64,000 nt of DNA from Brevundimonas sp. (GTDB lineage: Bacteria > Pseudomonadota > Alphaproteobacteria > Caulobacterales > Caulobacteraceae). This document shows positions 28,799-39,759 of the stretch, piece by piece. How positions within the stretch are numbered: position 1 is the stretch's first letter; each line of letters opens with the position of its first letter. Position numbers and translations under genes: made by a program. The notes beneath the pieces are model-generated. The model ran no database searches and was not told the DNA's origin. It saw nothing but the letters and a program-made list of their open reading frames with translations. Location of the stretch: NCBI GenBank assembly GCA_003248965.1, contig QFQU01000005.1, forward strand, positions 62,001-126,000, given 5' to 3'.

Positions 28799-29347
28799 AT
28801 GAGCCAGGACAAGCACGAACGCCGGTCCGCCGCGCGGGCCTTGCGAAAGCGTCTGGCCGAGGCCGACCCAATGGCGTCCAGCCGTGCCGCGGATCATGCC
28901 CGCGACCTGCCGCCAGCCCGGATCGTCGCCCTGTATCGCGCCATGGGGTCCGAGCTGGATACGGACGCCTTGGCTAAAGCGCTTGAGGCCGCGGGGCGTC
29001 GACTGTGTCTGCCGGTGGTGGTTCAACGCGATGCGCCGATGCAGTTTCGCGCCTGGGCGCCCGGCGAGCCGCTGGAACTGGACGCCGCCGGATGCCCCGC
29101 GCCCCTGCCTCTGGCCGAGGTCGCCGATCCCGATCTGATCCTGACGCCGCTTCTGGCCTTCGACCGTTTCGGCGGACGGCTGGGCCAGGGCGGCGGCTAT
29201 TACGACCGCACCTTCGCCGAACGCCCTGACGCCCTGCGGATCGGTTTCGCCTATGCCGGACAGAAGGCCGAGCCGCTCAGACTGGAAGCCCACGACATTC
29301 GACTGCATGGCGTTCTGACCGAGAACGGCTATACGGCTTTCGAATGA
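28799..29347 (+). CDS. 5-formyltetrahydrofolate cyclo-ligase
   Basis: 182 residues. Converts 5-formyl-THF to 5,10-methenyl-THF with ATP, returning stored folate to one-carbon metabolism. Motifs: RRSAARALRKRL near the N-terminus and the nucleotide-binding FDRFGGRLGQGGGYYDRTF near the C-terminus. ATG at 28799 is preferred to a GTG three codons earlier; the ribosome site is weak. It may be co-transcribed with the 6S RNA, as reported for other alphaproteobacteria. The next gene starts 10 nt downstream. Confidence 0.94.
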   Translation: MSQDKHERRSAARALRKRLAEADPMASSRAADHARDLPPARIVALYRAMGSELDTDALAKALEAAGRRLCLPVVVQRDAPMQFRAWAPGEPLELDAAGCPAPLPLAEVADPDLILTPLLAFDRFGGRLGQGGGYYDRTFAERPDALRIGFAYAGQKAEPLRLEAHDIRLHGVLTENGYTAFE

Positions 29348-29357
29348 GACACATCCA

Positions 29358-30179
29358 ATGAGACTGGCCTTCTTCGGCGACGTCATCGGCAAGTCCGGCC
29401 GGGACGGGATCAGCGATCATCTTCCGGGCCTCAAGCGCGACCTGAAGCTGGATTTCGTGGTCATCAACGCCGAGAACGCCGCAGGCGGGTTCGGCATCAC
29501 CGAGAATACGGCGCGCGAGCTGTTCATGGCGGGCGCCGACTGTCTGACGCTGGGCAATCACAGCTGGGACCAGCGCGAGGCCCTGACCTATATCGTGCGC
29601 GAGCCGCGCCTGATCCGGCCGGCCAACTATCCGCGCCTGATGGATGCGCCGGGCGCCGGGGCCAATCTGTTCGAGACGGATACGGGCCGCACCGTTCTGG
29701 TCATGAACGTGCTGGGCCGCGTCCATATGGACCCGATGGACGATCCGTTCGGCGCGGTGGAGCGTGAACTGGCCGCCGCCCCCCTGGGCGCCGTTGCCGA
29801 TGCGGTGATCGTGGACATGCACTGCGAGGCGACCTCGGAGAAGATGGCTATGGGCCATTTCTGCGACGGGCGCGCGTCGCTGGTCGTCGGCACCCACACC
29901 CACGTCCCGACCGCCGATTGCCAGATCTTGCCCGGCGGCACGGCCTATCAGACCGATGCGGGCGGCTGCTGCGATTACGACAGCGTCATCGGCAACGAGA
30001 AGGACGAGCCGCTGCGCCGCTTCACCACCCGGATTTCGGGCGGTCGATATACGCCGGCGTCGGGACCGGCGACGGTGTGCGGCGTGTTTGTCGAGACCGA
30101 CGACCGCACCGGCCTGGCCACGCGGGTCGAGCCGATCCGCGTCGGCGGGCGACTGTCTCAGGCCGTGCCGGTCGTCTGA
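29358..30179 (+). CDS. YmdB-type metallophosphoesterase (TIGR00282)
   Basis: 273 residues. Metal-binding motifs in order: FFGDVIGKSGRD (D8), NAENAAGGFGIT (N and E ligands), LGNHSWD, HCEATSEKMA and VVGTHTHVPTAD. This family includes Bacillus YmdB, a 2',3'-cyclic nucleotide phosphodiesterase affecting RNA turnover and biofilm. Where relatives read TDAGMCGDYDSVIG, this protein has GGCCDYDSVIG. It lies 10 nt after 5-FCL, so probably one operon. Its 3' end overlaps the convergent glycosyltransferase by 22 bp. Confidence 0.92.
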   Translation: MRLAFFGDVIGKSGRDGISDHLPGLKRDLKLDFVVINAENAAGGFGITENTARELFMAGADCLTLGNHSWDQREALTYIVREPRLIRPANYPRLMDAPGAGANLFETDTGRTVLVMNVLGRVHMDPMDDPFGAVERELAAAPLGAVADAVIVDMHCEATSEKMAMGHFCDGRASLVVGTHTHVPTADCQILPGGTAYQTDAGGCCDYDSVIGNEKDEPLRRFTTRISGGRYTPASGPATVCGVFVETDDRTGLATRVEPIRVGGRLSQAVPVV

Positions 30180-31249
30180 CGCGCCAGACGCCGCGCGATT
30201 ACGGTCTGGCGCACGCCTTTGAGTTCGGCGGCACGACGTTGCGGGGTATGCGTCGCCAACACATAGGTCTGACCTGATCGCGCCAGGGCCAGTCGTTCGG
30301 CGGGATTGCGAATCAGCCGATCCATCGCCGCCGCCAGCGTGTTGGGCGTGACCGCCTCGACATAGAGGGCGTGGGGTCCGCTGGCCTCGCGCAAGCCGCC
30401 GCGTCCCGACGAGATCAGGGCTGCGCCTGCCGCATGAGCCTCGATCGCCGTGAGGCCGAACGGCTCGTCCCAGACCGATGGCGTCAGGGCGATGGCGGCC
30501 GTCTGAATCCGGCGGCGCACCTCGGCCAGGGGCGCCGACTTCAGCAACTCGAACCGCAGGCCATACCGCGCCAACGGTGCGACATGACCGGCCGCCCAGC
30601 GGGCGTGTTCGTCCCAGTCGTTCAGCATCAGGACGGCGCGCCAGTCGGGATGGGCGTCCAGCACGGCGGGCAGGGCGGCGCACAGCACATCGACGCCTTT
30701 CTCCGGCATGGCCCGTCCGGCGAAGGCGATCAGAGGCTGTCGATCCTCGGGCGAGGCCAGCCAGGGGGCGGCGTCGATGGGGTTGGGCACCGCGAACGCC
30801 CGGTCGTCCAAATCGGAGAAGGTGCGCGCGAAGGCGTCCCGCTCGGCCATGCTGACGAAGACCAAGCCGTCCAGCCGCTCATAGCGCGCCTTATAGCGCC
30901 AGCGGTCAACGGCATGGCGCGGCGGGCGCAGCGCGTTGTGCCGGTAGAGCAGATGGGGGGTGTCGGGCAGCGCCCGCTGCACCGCCAGCGCCTGTTTCAC
31001 CTGTTGATGGTGTTCGATCACATCGGGTCGAAAGGCGCGCAGACGTTCGATCAGAGCCGGCATTCGCGACCGGCCGACAGGCAGAGGATCGGCGTCGGCG
31101 ACGTTGTGATCGTCGGCCCCGCCACAGCAGAAAATTCGCGTCTTGCTCCCCTGATCGACGCCCGCCATCGTCCGCACGACGGTCTCCATCGAGTTCGGCC
31201 GGGCTTCGGAAAATAGGCATCCAGGAGGAAGCAGGACGGCGGTGCGCAA
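30158..31249 (-). CDS. Glycosyltransferase family 4 protein
   Basis: 363 residues, GT-B fold. The N-terminal acceptor domain begins LPPGCLFSEARPNSMETVV; the C-terminal nucleotide-sugar domain has FAGRAMPEKGVDVL and the GT4 signature PSVWDEPFGLTAIEAHAAGAALISSGRGGLRE. Start taken as TTG at 31249 (GGAAT upstream), because the next ATG (codon 21) would cut into the first strand of the fold. Probably acts on lipopolysaccharide or exopolysaccharide; the sugar and acceptor are unknown. Confidence 0.87.
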   Translation of the reverse strand: MRTAVLLPPGCLFSEARPNSMETVVRTMAGVDQGSKTRIFCCGGADDHNVADADPLPVGRSRMPALIERLRAFRPDVIEHHQQVKQALAVQRALPDTPHLLYRHNALRPPRHAVDRWRYKARYERLDGLVFVSMAERDAFARTFSDLDDRAFAVPNPIDAAPWLASPEDRQPLIAFAGRAMPEKGVDVLCAALPAVLDAHPDWRAVLMLNDWDEHARWAAGHVAPLARYGLRFELLKSAPLAEVRRRIQTAAIALTPSVWDEPFGLTAIEAHAAGAALISSGRGGLREASGPHALYVEAVTPNTLAAAMDRLIRNPAERLALARSGQTYVLATHTPQRRAAELKGVRQTVIARRLARQTTGTA

Positions 31250-31323
31250 GGCAGAGAGATTCCGTGGGAGGTCGTATAGCTTAGCCGCGCATCATGGCGA
31301 TGAGACGACGATATGCGATCGGC

Positions 31324-32712
31324 TCAACTCTTCTTGCGTCGCGCCCTCAATCGCAGTCGCATCGGTTCGCGGCTGCGCAGGGTGATCTGATGGACCGGCC
31401 GGGGTTCGGCGGTGGTCAGGGCCTCGACCTCGGCGACGCGCAGGATGGCGGCCAGGGCGATCATCGCCTCCTGCAGGGCGAAGGCCGCGCCGATGCAGAC
31501 GCGCGGTCCGGCGCTGAAGGGGATGTAGGCGTAGCGGTCGACGGCCTTGCGGTTCTCGGGCAGGAAGCGTTCGGGCCGGAAGGCGTCGGGGTCGTCCCAC
31601 AGCAACTTATGACGCTGGAGGATCCACGGCGAGACGATCACCGTCGCCCCGGCCTTGATCGTCTGTCCGCCGATCTCGTCGTCCGCCAGCGCCTTGCGCG
31701 CCATGGTCGGAGCGGGCGGAAACAGACGCATCGTCTCCTCCAGCACCGCGCGGGTCCAGGGCAGGGCCTCGGCCCATTTGGGATTTTCGACGTCGAAGGC
31801 GTCGGCCTCGGCCTGGAGCCGGGCCAGATACTCCGGCTGGCGCGACAGCAGATGCAGGGTCCAGCCCAGAGCGCGGGCGGTCGTCTCGTGTCCCGCCAGG
31901 ATGAAGGTCAGAATGTTGGCGGCGACCTCTTCGTCGCTCAGGCCCGAACCGCCGTTTTCGTCCTTCGCCAACAGAAGCGCGCTGAGCAGATCGTCGGGCG
32001 GCGCGTCGCCGCTGTCGATCCGGGCGCGGCGGGCCTCGACCAGCCGGGTCACGCGCTGCTCGAAGAAGCGGGCCGAGCGGAAACTGGCCAGCCGACCCAG
32101 GCGCGGCGCCCAGTCCGGCGCGCCCAGCACGTCCAGCGGATCGATGCGGGCGCCGTTGGCCAGAAACTGGTTCAGCGCCCGTTCGAACCCGCGCGCCTCG
32201 CCGCCCAGTTCGTCCGAAAACATGGTCGCAGACAGGATGTCGAAGGTCAGGCCCGACATCTCGCTGTCGACATCCAGCACCCGCCCGCGCGCCGACAGCG
32301 CCCAGGCGGCGACGCGGGCGCGACAGACCTCGGCCATCCGGGCGTTCAGGGTGGCCATCTTCGCAGGGGTGAACAGAGGCGCCAGGATGCGCCGGGCGCG
32401 GCGCCAGGTGTCGCCCTCGGTCAGCAGCAGGCCCTCGGCCAGCATCGGACCCAGCACCCGTTTCTGCAGTTCGCCCTTCTCGTAGTTGGCGGCGTTCTCG
32501 GTCAAGACGTGACGCACGCCCTCCGGGTGGCTGACCACCAGAACCTCGCCGAAGGCCGACTGGCCATAGATCTGCGGCTCGGTGAAATGCCGCTCGGACC
32601 ACATGCGGATGGGATCGCGCCAGCTGACCCACAGGAAGGGCAGCAACGACAGCGGCTTGCCCGTCCGGCGGGGCGGGATCGCGGGACGAAAGGGTGTTGT
32701 TCCGTCAGCCAT
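31324..32712 (-). CDS. Cytochrome P450
   Basis: 462 residues, soluble bacterial P450 without a membrane anchor. Oxygen-activation helix AGHETT is at 273-278, the ExxR motif at EETMR, and the heme loop FSAGPRVCIGAAFA has ligand Cys406. The overall pattern is CYP4/CYP102-like rather than the usual camphor-type class. No ferredoxin or reductase gene is adjacent, so its redox partner is elsewhere. Substrate unknown; fatty-acid or hydrocarbon oxidation is plausible. Confidence 0.93.
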   Translation of the reverse strand: MADGTTPFRPAIPPRRTGKPLSLLPFLWVSWRDPIRMWSERHFTEPQIYGQSAFGEVLVVSHPEGVRHVLTENAANYEKGELQKRVLGPMLAEGLLLTEGDTWRRARRILAPLFTPAKMATLNARMAEVCRARVAAWALSARGRVLDVDSEMSGLTFDILSATMFSDELGGEARGFERALNQFLANGARIDPLDVLGAPDWAPRLGRLASFRSARFFEQRVTRLVEARRARIDSGDAPPDDLLSALLLAKDENGGSGLSDEEVAANILTFILAGHETTARALGWTLHLLSRQPEYLARLQAEADAFDVENPKWAEALPWTRAVLEETMRLFPPAPTMARKALADDEIGGQTIKAGATVIVSPWILQRHKLLWDDPDAFRPERFLPENRKAVDRYAYIPFSAGPRVCIGAAFALQEAMIALAAILRVAEVEALTTAEPRPVHQITLRSREPMRLRLRARRKKS

Positions 32713-32760
32713 GCCCCAACAGTTAGGCGCAGGGTGTGACCTTCGAAAGGCCCGGCCCGG

Positions 32761-33089
32761 CTATTGCGTCGCGGGCGTCCAGGCCTTCATCTCGGCGATC
32801 TCGCGGGTCCGGATGTCGATCACGGTCTGGGCCATGCGTCGGATTTCCGGGTCGCGGCTGTCGCGCAGGGCGATCCGGGCCGTGGCGACGGCGCTCTCGT
32901 GGTGGGTGATCATCCTGGCGACATAGGCCTGATCGGCCGTCTGGCGGAGGGCCTCGGCTTCAGCCGTGGTTCGGGCCGCCGCCGCGTGATTGGCGGCGGA
33001 GGTGTCGCGCAGCGCCTGTTGCACCGGATCGCCGCCGCCGTCGCAGGCCCCCAGCGTCAGGACAAGGGCGACGGGAACGGCGGCGCGGA

Positions 33090-33093
<4 letters not shown>
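32761..33093 (-). CDS. DUF305 lipoprotein
   Basis: 110 residues from ATG at 33093. A lipoprotein signal ends in the lipobox LGAC. The C-terminal half holds the DUF305 pattern YVARMITHHESAVATARIALRDSRDPEIRRMAQTVIDIRTREIAEMKAW, a four-helix ferritin-like fold found in CopM-type copper-binding proteins. The family's MHH(Q/H) metal motif reads THHESA here. It overlaps the purL stop as ATGA, so it is translated from the purL message. Confidence 0.85.
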
Positions 33094-35306
<2,213 letters not shown>

Positions 35307-35404
35307 GGGCGGCGCTTCTAGCCGCAGATGGGGCGAATGTCAGCCCGCCGGAACATCGAAGATCGTCGGCGGTTGAGTCCGGCGAACCTGAACAGGAGGC
35401 TTTC

Positions 35405-35767
35405 ATGACCGACCCCGCACACGATTCCGCCGCCGCCCGCGACGCCGCCGACCGTCCCGAGATCGCCGCAGACGACGCCGGCGCCTCCGCCCTGGCCGAA
35501 GCGGCCCAAAAGGAGGTCGAGCGCGACGCGGCCTATCAGGAGGGCAAGGGTCTGGGCGCCGATCCGCGCCACATCGTCCCGGCCGAGGGTCGGCAGATGG
35601 ATCGATCCAACGATCCCGCCGTCACCCGCGACCTGGATGTCTCGGCGCCCGAGGCGGCGCTGCGCAGCCGCCAGCGCCTGACAGGATCGGCTGTCGGCGT
35701 CGGCAGCGTGGGCTTCGACGACACGGGGTTGAGGAGGAATCGCTACGCGATTCCGCCGATGCGGTGA
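35405..35767 (+). CDS. Hydrophilic hypothetical protein
   Basis: 120 residues, rich in Asp, Ala, Arg and Glu, with no hydrophobic segment; the last third (GSAVGVGSVGFDDTGLRRNRYAIPPMR) is Gly-rich and looks like a conserved tail. AGGAGG 7 nt before ATG is an ideal ribosome site. No characterised family recognised. The stop codon lies inside a 13-bp inverted repeat. Confidence 0.65.
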   Translation: MTDPAHDSAAARDAADRPEIAADDAGASALAEAAQKEVERDAAYQEGKGLGADPRHIVPAEGRQMDRSNDPAVTRDLDVSAPEAALRSRQRLTGSAVGVGSVGFDDTGLRRNRYAIPPMR

Positions 35768-35831
35768 ATCAGGCTCCAGATATGAGCGAGAGCCTGATTC
35801 ACGCTTCAGCCGGAACCGCGGTGCGGTTCCG
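35764..35831. repeat. Two tandem perfect hairpins (REP-like)
   Basis: GTGAATCAGGCTC (35764-35776) and GAGCCTGATTCAC (35790-35802) form a perfect 13-bp stem. Directly after come CGGAACCGC (35811-35819) and GCGGTTCCG (35823-35831), a perfect 9-bp stem. There is no clear T-run on either strand. The first stem holds GAATC and GATTC, both GANTC sites of the kind CcrM methylates in Caulobacterales. Probably a copy of a dispersed palindromic repeat; it lies between converging genes. Confidence 0.7.
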
Positions 35832-35848
35832 TCTAAAACGATCAGCCT

Positions 35849-36643
35849 CTAGCGTTCGACGCCAGGCCGCAGCCGGAAGCTGAGAAGCACGCCGCCCAGC
35901 AGCAGGACGACGGCGGCGCCCAGGGCGGTGAAGGCGACCACGGGCTTGCCGTCCGCCTGTTCCGCCACGAAGGCGCCCAGGAGCCCCCAGGCGGCGGGCA
36001 GGGGATAGGCCAGGGTTCGCAAGACCGCCGTCACCCCCAGGGCGACCGCCGTGGTCGCCACGATGGCGACAATGGCCCAGCCCTGGGGCGACAGGGCGTC
36101 GGGCAGGGCCTGGAAGGCCGTCGCCGTGGTGATCAGGTTCAGCGGCGCGGCGACCGTCAGCCATCCGGCCAGAGCCGCCAAGGGCCAGACCAGGAAGATG
36201 CGATCCCCCTCGAACCGGCCCAGACTGCGGATGCTGCGCGAATAGGTCAGCAGCGGCGCCAGCAGCGAGACCAGGGCCGCGAAGATGATAATGACGCTGG
36301 CCGCCTTCAGGTTCAGCGCGGCGACGACGATCCACAGGCCGATGCCGAAGAAGGCGACGATGGAGGGCAGACCCATGCGGGTGATCAGATCGCTTTCGCC
36401 GGTCTGGGGCAGGACCTGGCGGATCGCATAGGCCAGAATTCCCAGATAGATCAGGCCCCAGATCGAAAAGGCGTAACCGGCCACGCGCAGGGTCGTGTTT
36501 CCGTCTGCGGCGAACTCGGCCTGGTTCAGGCCGAGGCCGGCCAGATTTTGAACGATGGGGGCGACGACGGCGAAGACGGCGGCGGCCAGGACGACCAGGC
36601 GGCGTGTGCGCTGGCCGGGGGTGGGGCGAATGATCGAGGACAT
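35849..36643 (-). CDS. TspO/MBR-like tryptophan-rich membrane protein
   Basis: 264 residues with about eight hydrophobic segments. The segment AGYAFSIWGLIYLGILAYAIRQV and the late AYPLPAAWGLLGAFVAE resemble longer bacterial TspO/MBR-like proteins. ATG at 36643 opens right before the first membrane segment. Function in this subgroup unknown; tetrapyrrole or small-molecule transport is suggested only by distant TspO similarity. Confidence 0.65.
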   Translation of the reverse strand: MSSIIRPTPGQRTRRLVVLAAAVFAVVAPIVQNLAGLGLNQAEFAADGNTTLRVAGYAFSIWGLIYLGILAYAIRQVLPQTGESDLITRMGLPSIVAFFGIGLWIVVAALNLKAASVIIIFAALVSLLAPLLTYSRSIRSLGRFEGDRIFLVWPLAALAGWLTVAAPLNLITTATAFQALPDALSPQGWAIVAIVATTAVALGVTAVLRTLAYPLPAAWGLLGAFVAEQADGKPVVAFTALGAAVVLLLGGVLLSFRLRPGVER

Positions 36644-36762
36644 TGAGGCTTCCGATGCGGCGCGGTTTGATAGGGTTACGCGTCTGGAGGGCGTTAGGTT
36701 CACGCGGACGGGCGGAAAAGTGAAGCTTGCATCGTGGCGTCGTCGTCGTCTCTCCTGCGCGC

Positions 36763-37173
36763 ATGAGGCGGATATCCACACGGCGCGGCGTTTTCGGCCT
36801 GTTCGCGGGCGTTGCGGCTCTGGGCTTGGCATTTGCGGTCGCGGCCCAGACCCGCGTTGCGCCCGCTTCCGGCGATGCGCGGCTGGACACCGCCGCCCAG
36901 ACGGCGTGGCAGCGCGTCCGCCAGGCCCTGACGCCCGCGCAACAGGCCAATGAGGCGCGGGCCTTCATGGCCGCCCTGGCGACGGCGAACGGGCGGCGCG
37001 TGGTTCCGGCGATGGACGCGCGCGATCTCGCTTCGGGGCGCACCGTGGCTCTGGACGATCCGGCCCTGCTGCAGCGGCCGCAGGCGCATGAGGTGACGGT
37101 GAGCGTCGGCGGCCAGTTTCTGACCTTTCGCCCCTTGTCTCGTGCCAGTTTGGACGTTCTTCTCGGGCGTTAG
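36763..37173 (+). CDS. Secreted hypothetical protein
   Basis: 136 residues from ATG at 36763, with a clear signal peptide (basic RRISTRR, hydrophobic core, cleavage near AVAAQ at about 29). The mature part is Ala-rich and helical, then ends in a beta-rich segment. An upstream in-frame ATG would spoil the signal peptide. No family recognised; periplasmic location inferred. Confidence 0.6.
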   Translation: MRRISTRRGVFGLFAGVAALGLAFAVAAQTRVAPASGDARLDTAAQTAWQRVRQALTPAQQANEARAFMAALATANGRRVVPAMDARDLASGRTVALDDPALLQRPQAHEVTVSVGGQFLTFRPLSRASLDVLLGR

Positions 37174-37226
37174 CGGGAACCGGCGGTCCCTCCGTCTGTT
37201 GACGCCGCATACCCAAGGAGTTCGCC

Positions 37227-37430
37227 ATGACCGACACCGACGACGATATGCCCCCCTCCCTGGCCGAAGAGGTCGAGGCCAATCTGGCCATCGAGCAGGG
37301 CCTGGGCGTCGGCGCCCGCGAACTGGCCGCCCAGAACGAGCCGGGCGAGAAGGCGTTCGACAACGAGGAGGACGAGGACGACGCAGCGGCCGACCTGTCA
37401 GACGGCCGGGCCCAGATCAAGGAGATCTGA
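37227..37430 (+). CDS. Small acidic hypothetical protein
   Basis: 67 residues, strongly acidic (runs such as NEEDEDD), no hydrophobic segment, probably disordered. A good ribosome site (AAGGAG) precedes the ATG. Its stop lies 6 nt from the convergent purQ stop. No family recognised; similar in style to the products at 5947 and 35405. Confidence 0.6.
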   Translation: MTDTDDDMPPSLAEEVEANLAIEQGLGVGARELAAQNEPGEKAFDNEEDEDDAAADLSDGRAQIKEI

Positions 37431-37436
37431 GGCGGC

Positions 37437-38099
37437 TCAGGCTGCGGCGTAGATGCTTTGGAACAGCGTCGCGCCGTCGGCCGACCCCAGTTCGGCCTCG
37501 AAGGCGCGGTCGGGGTGGGGCATCATGCCCAGGACGTTGCCGCGCGCGTTCTGGATGCCGGCGATGGCGTTGACCGAGCCGTTGGGGTTGTCGACGTAGC
37601 GGAACACGACCTGGCCCTCGCCCTCGATGCGGGCCAGGGTCTCGGCGTCGGCGAAGAAGTTTCCGTCGCCGTTGCCCTGGGTCATGACGACCTCGCGCTG
37701 GCCCTGATAACCGGCGGTGAAGCGGGTCTGGCCGTTGGCGACGGTCAGGGCGATGGGCTTGCAGACGTATTTCAGGCCCTGATTGCGCAGCAGGGCGCCG
37801 GGCAGCATTCCGGCCTCGCACAGGATCTGGAAGCCATTGCAGATGCCGACCACGGCGACGCCATTGTCAGCCGCTTGCTTGACCGCCTGCATCACCGGCG
37901 ACTGGGCCGCCATGGCGCCGCAGCGCAGATAGTCGCCATAGGAGAAGCCGCCGGGAATGACGATCAGGTCCAGCCCCTGGGGCAGCTCCGTCTCGGCGTG
38001 CCAGACCATGCTGACGGGCTCGCCCGTGGAGCGTTCGACGGCGACCTTGCAGTCGCGGTCGCAGTTGGAACCGGGGAAGACGATGACGGCGGCGCTCAT
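37437..38099 (-). CDS. purQ: Phosphoribosylformylglycinamidine synthase subunit PurQ (glutaminase)
   Basis: 220 residues, class I glutamine amidotransferase providing ammonia to PurL. Starts SAAVIVFPGSNCDRD; nucleophile Cys lies in GICNGFQIL, and the His/Glu pair near the C-terminus in MMPHPDRAFEAELG. ATG at 38099 chosen over an ATG 6 codons earlier because family homology starts there. Not adjacent to purL or purS in this genome. Confidence 0.97.
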   Translation of the reverse strand: MSAAVIVFPGSNCDRDCKVAVERSTGEPVSMVWHAETELPQGLDLIVIPGGFSYGDYLRCGAMAAQSPVMQAVKQAADNGVAVVGICNGFQILCEAGMLPGALLRNQGLKYVCKPIALTVANGQTRFTAGYQGQREVVMTQGNGDGNFFADAETLARIEGEGQVVFRYVDNPNGSVNAIAGIQNARGNVLGMMPHPDRAFEAELGSADGATLFQSIYAAA

Positions 38100-38146
38100 G
38101 GCGCGGGCTTTTAGCACCGATCCGTCGGCCTGTCAGGTCCGTGGGA

Positions 38147-38344
38147 TCAGTCCAGACTTTCCAACAACGAGGACACCCGCGCCAGTATCGCCTGACGTCT
38201 GTCGTCGCGGGGCGGCAGGGTCAGCGCCTCATGCAGATCGTCCAGCGCGATATGGATCTGATTGGCGGTCTGGGCGGGCCGTCGCCCTTCCTCGAGGTCC
38301 AGCGCCATCCGCCCGATTCGTTCAAGCAACTCATCCGCCACCAC
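38147..38344 (-). CDS. Small hypothetical protein
   Basis: 65 residues from GTG at 38344, helical, with no signal or membrane segment (ELLERIGRMALDLEEG...LARVSSLLESLD). Codon use is typical of the genome and a weak purine-rich site precedes the start. An inverted repeat (TGCAAT-CTATA-ATTGCA, 38354-38370) lies 10 nt upstream. An alternative frame over the same bases (38221-38406) has less plausible composition. No family recognised. Confidence 0.45.
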   Translation of the reverse strand: MVADELLERIGRMALDLEEGRRPAQTANQIHIALDDLHEALTLPPRDDRRQAILARVSSLLESLD

Positions 38345-38437
38345 GCCCCAGCCTCATGCAATCTATAATTGCAGAATAGACTAACACTGGCGTGTGCGGG
38401 CTCCAAGCGGATCGCCCGTTCGACAGATCAAAGAGCC

Positions 38438-39646
38438 TCAGACGCGGCGGCGGCCGGTCAGCCAGGCGACCACGAAGATGGCGAAGCCGCCCAGCGACAG
38501 CCCCACGCCGACCCAGGCGGTCGAGGTCCAGCCCAGGCCGGCGGCGATGGCCATTCCACCCAGCAGGGGGCCGATGGCGTTGGCGGTGTTGAAGGCCGAA
38601 TGGTTCAGCGCTGCGGCCAGCGTCTGGGCGTCGCCCGCAACGTCCATCAACCGCGTCTGAAGGATGGCCCCCAGACCGCCTCCGCCGCCGATCAGGAAGA
38701 CCACGACCATAAGCGCCCAGACGTTCGAGGCCGCGAAGGGATAGAGCGACAGGGCGGCCGCGCTCCACAACAGCACGCCGCCCGCCGCCGGAAAGCCGAT
38801 GCGGTCGGCGGCCCAGGCGCCCAGGATGTTGCCCAGGAACATGCCGACCCCGAACACGGCGAAGACCCAGGGCAGGACCTCCGGCCCCACGCCCGTCACC
38901 GCCTGAAGCGTCGAGGCCAGATAGGCGTAAACGGCGAACATGCCGCCGAAGCCGATGGCGCCCACGCCAAGGGTCAGCCAGACCTGCCCGCGCTTCAGGG
39001 CGCCCAGTTCGCGCCAGGGGCTGGCGTCGGCGTGGGCCGGATCGCGCGGCGCGAACAGGGCGACCAGCGCCATGGTCGCGACCGCCAGGACGCCGACGAT
39101 GGCGAAGGTCCAGCGCCAGCCGTAGGCGTGGCTGACGACATTGGCGAAGGGCACGCCGATGATGGTGGCGACCGTCAGCCCCATCAGGATCGTGGAGACG
39201 GCGCGGGTGCGGTATTCCAGCGGCACGGTGGAGGCCGCGACCAGGGCCGCGACGCCGAAATAGGCCCCGTGCGGCAGACCGCTGAGGAAGCGGAAGACCA
39301 GCATCCACGGATAGCTGGGCGCCAGGGCGCTGAGAATGTTGCCGACGGCGAACAGGGCCATGAAACCGATCAGCAGCAGCCAGCGCGGCAGGCGCGCGCC
39401 CAGCACGGCCAGGATCGGCGCGCCCACCACCACCCCGGCGGCGTAGGCGCTGATGACATGACCGGCGGTCGGCGCATCCACGCCCAGGCCGGCGGCGAAG
39501 TCCGGCAGGATGCTCATGGCCGCGAACTCGGTCACGCCGATGGCGAAACCGCCCATCGCCAGGGCGATCAGGACCAGCGCCACCTTGCTGGCGGTCAAGG
39601 GGGGATGAAGGCTGTCGCGGTCGGCCGCCGCGTCGCAGGACGCCAT
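38438..39646 (-). CDS. MFS transporter (drug/sugar efflux type)
   Basis: 402 residues, 12 hydrophobic segments. Pattern GVTEFAAMSILPDFAAGLGVDAPTAGHVISAYAAGVVVGAPILA is that of the AraJ/YdhP/PbuE-type DHA1 efflux group, with the loop 2-3 motif reduced to GARLPRWLLL. Likely exports drugs, purine analogues or arabinose-like compounds; substrate unpredictable. ATG at 39646. Confidence 0.88.
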   Translation of the reverse strand: MASCDAAADRDSLHPPLTASKVALVLIALAMGGFAIGVTEFAAMSILPDFAAGLGVDAPTAGHVISAYAAGVVVGAPILAVLGARLPRWLLLIGFMALFAVGNILSALAPSYPWMLVFRFLSGLPHGAYFGVAALVAASTVPLEYRTRAVSTILMGLTVATIIGVPFANVVSHAYGWRWTFAIVGVLAVATMALVALFAPRDPAHADASPWRELGALKRGQVWLTLGVGAIGFGGMFAVYAYLASTLQAVTGVGPEVLPWVFAVFGVGMFLGNILGAWAADRIGFPAAGGVLLWSAAALSLYPFAASNVWALMVVVFLIGGGGGLGAILQTRLMDVAGDAQTLAAALNHSAFNTANAIGPLLGGMAIAAGLGWTSTAWVGVGLSLGGFAIFVVAWLTGRRRV

Positions 39647-39759
39647 GAGTTTCACCGGGGAGGATGAGGATTGTGCGATGCAACATAAGGCTGCGTCTCT
39701 CGGCGGCAACCTTGGCCGGTCGCACTCCGCATCACGCTTTGTATCGCGTCCTACCCGGA

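Noticed and set aside
38331..39725. 464-residue minus-strand frame over the MFS gene
   Set aside because: Alternate frame of a clear 12-helix transporter; Arg/Gly-rich translation.
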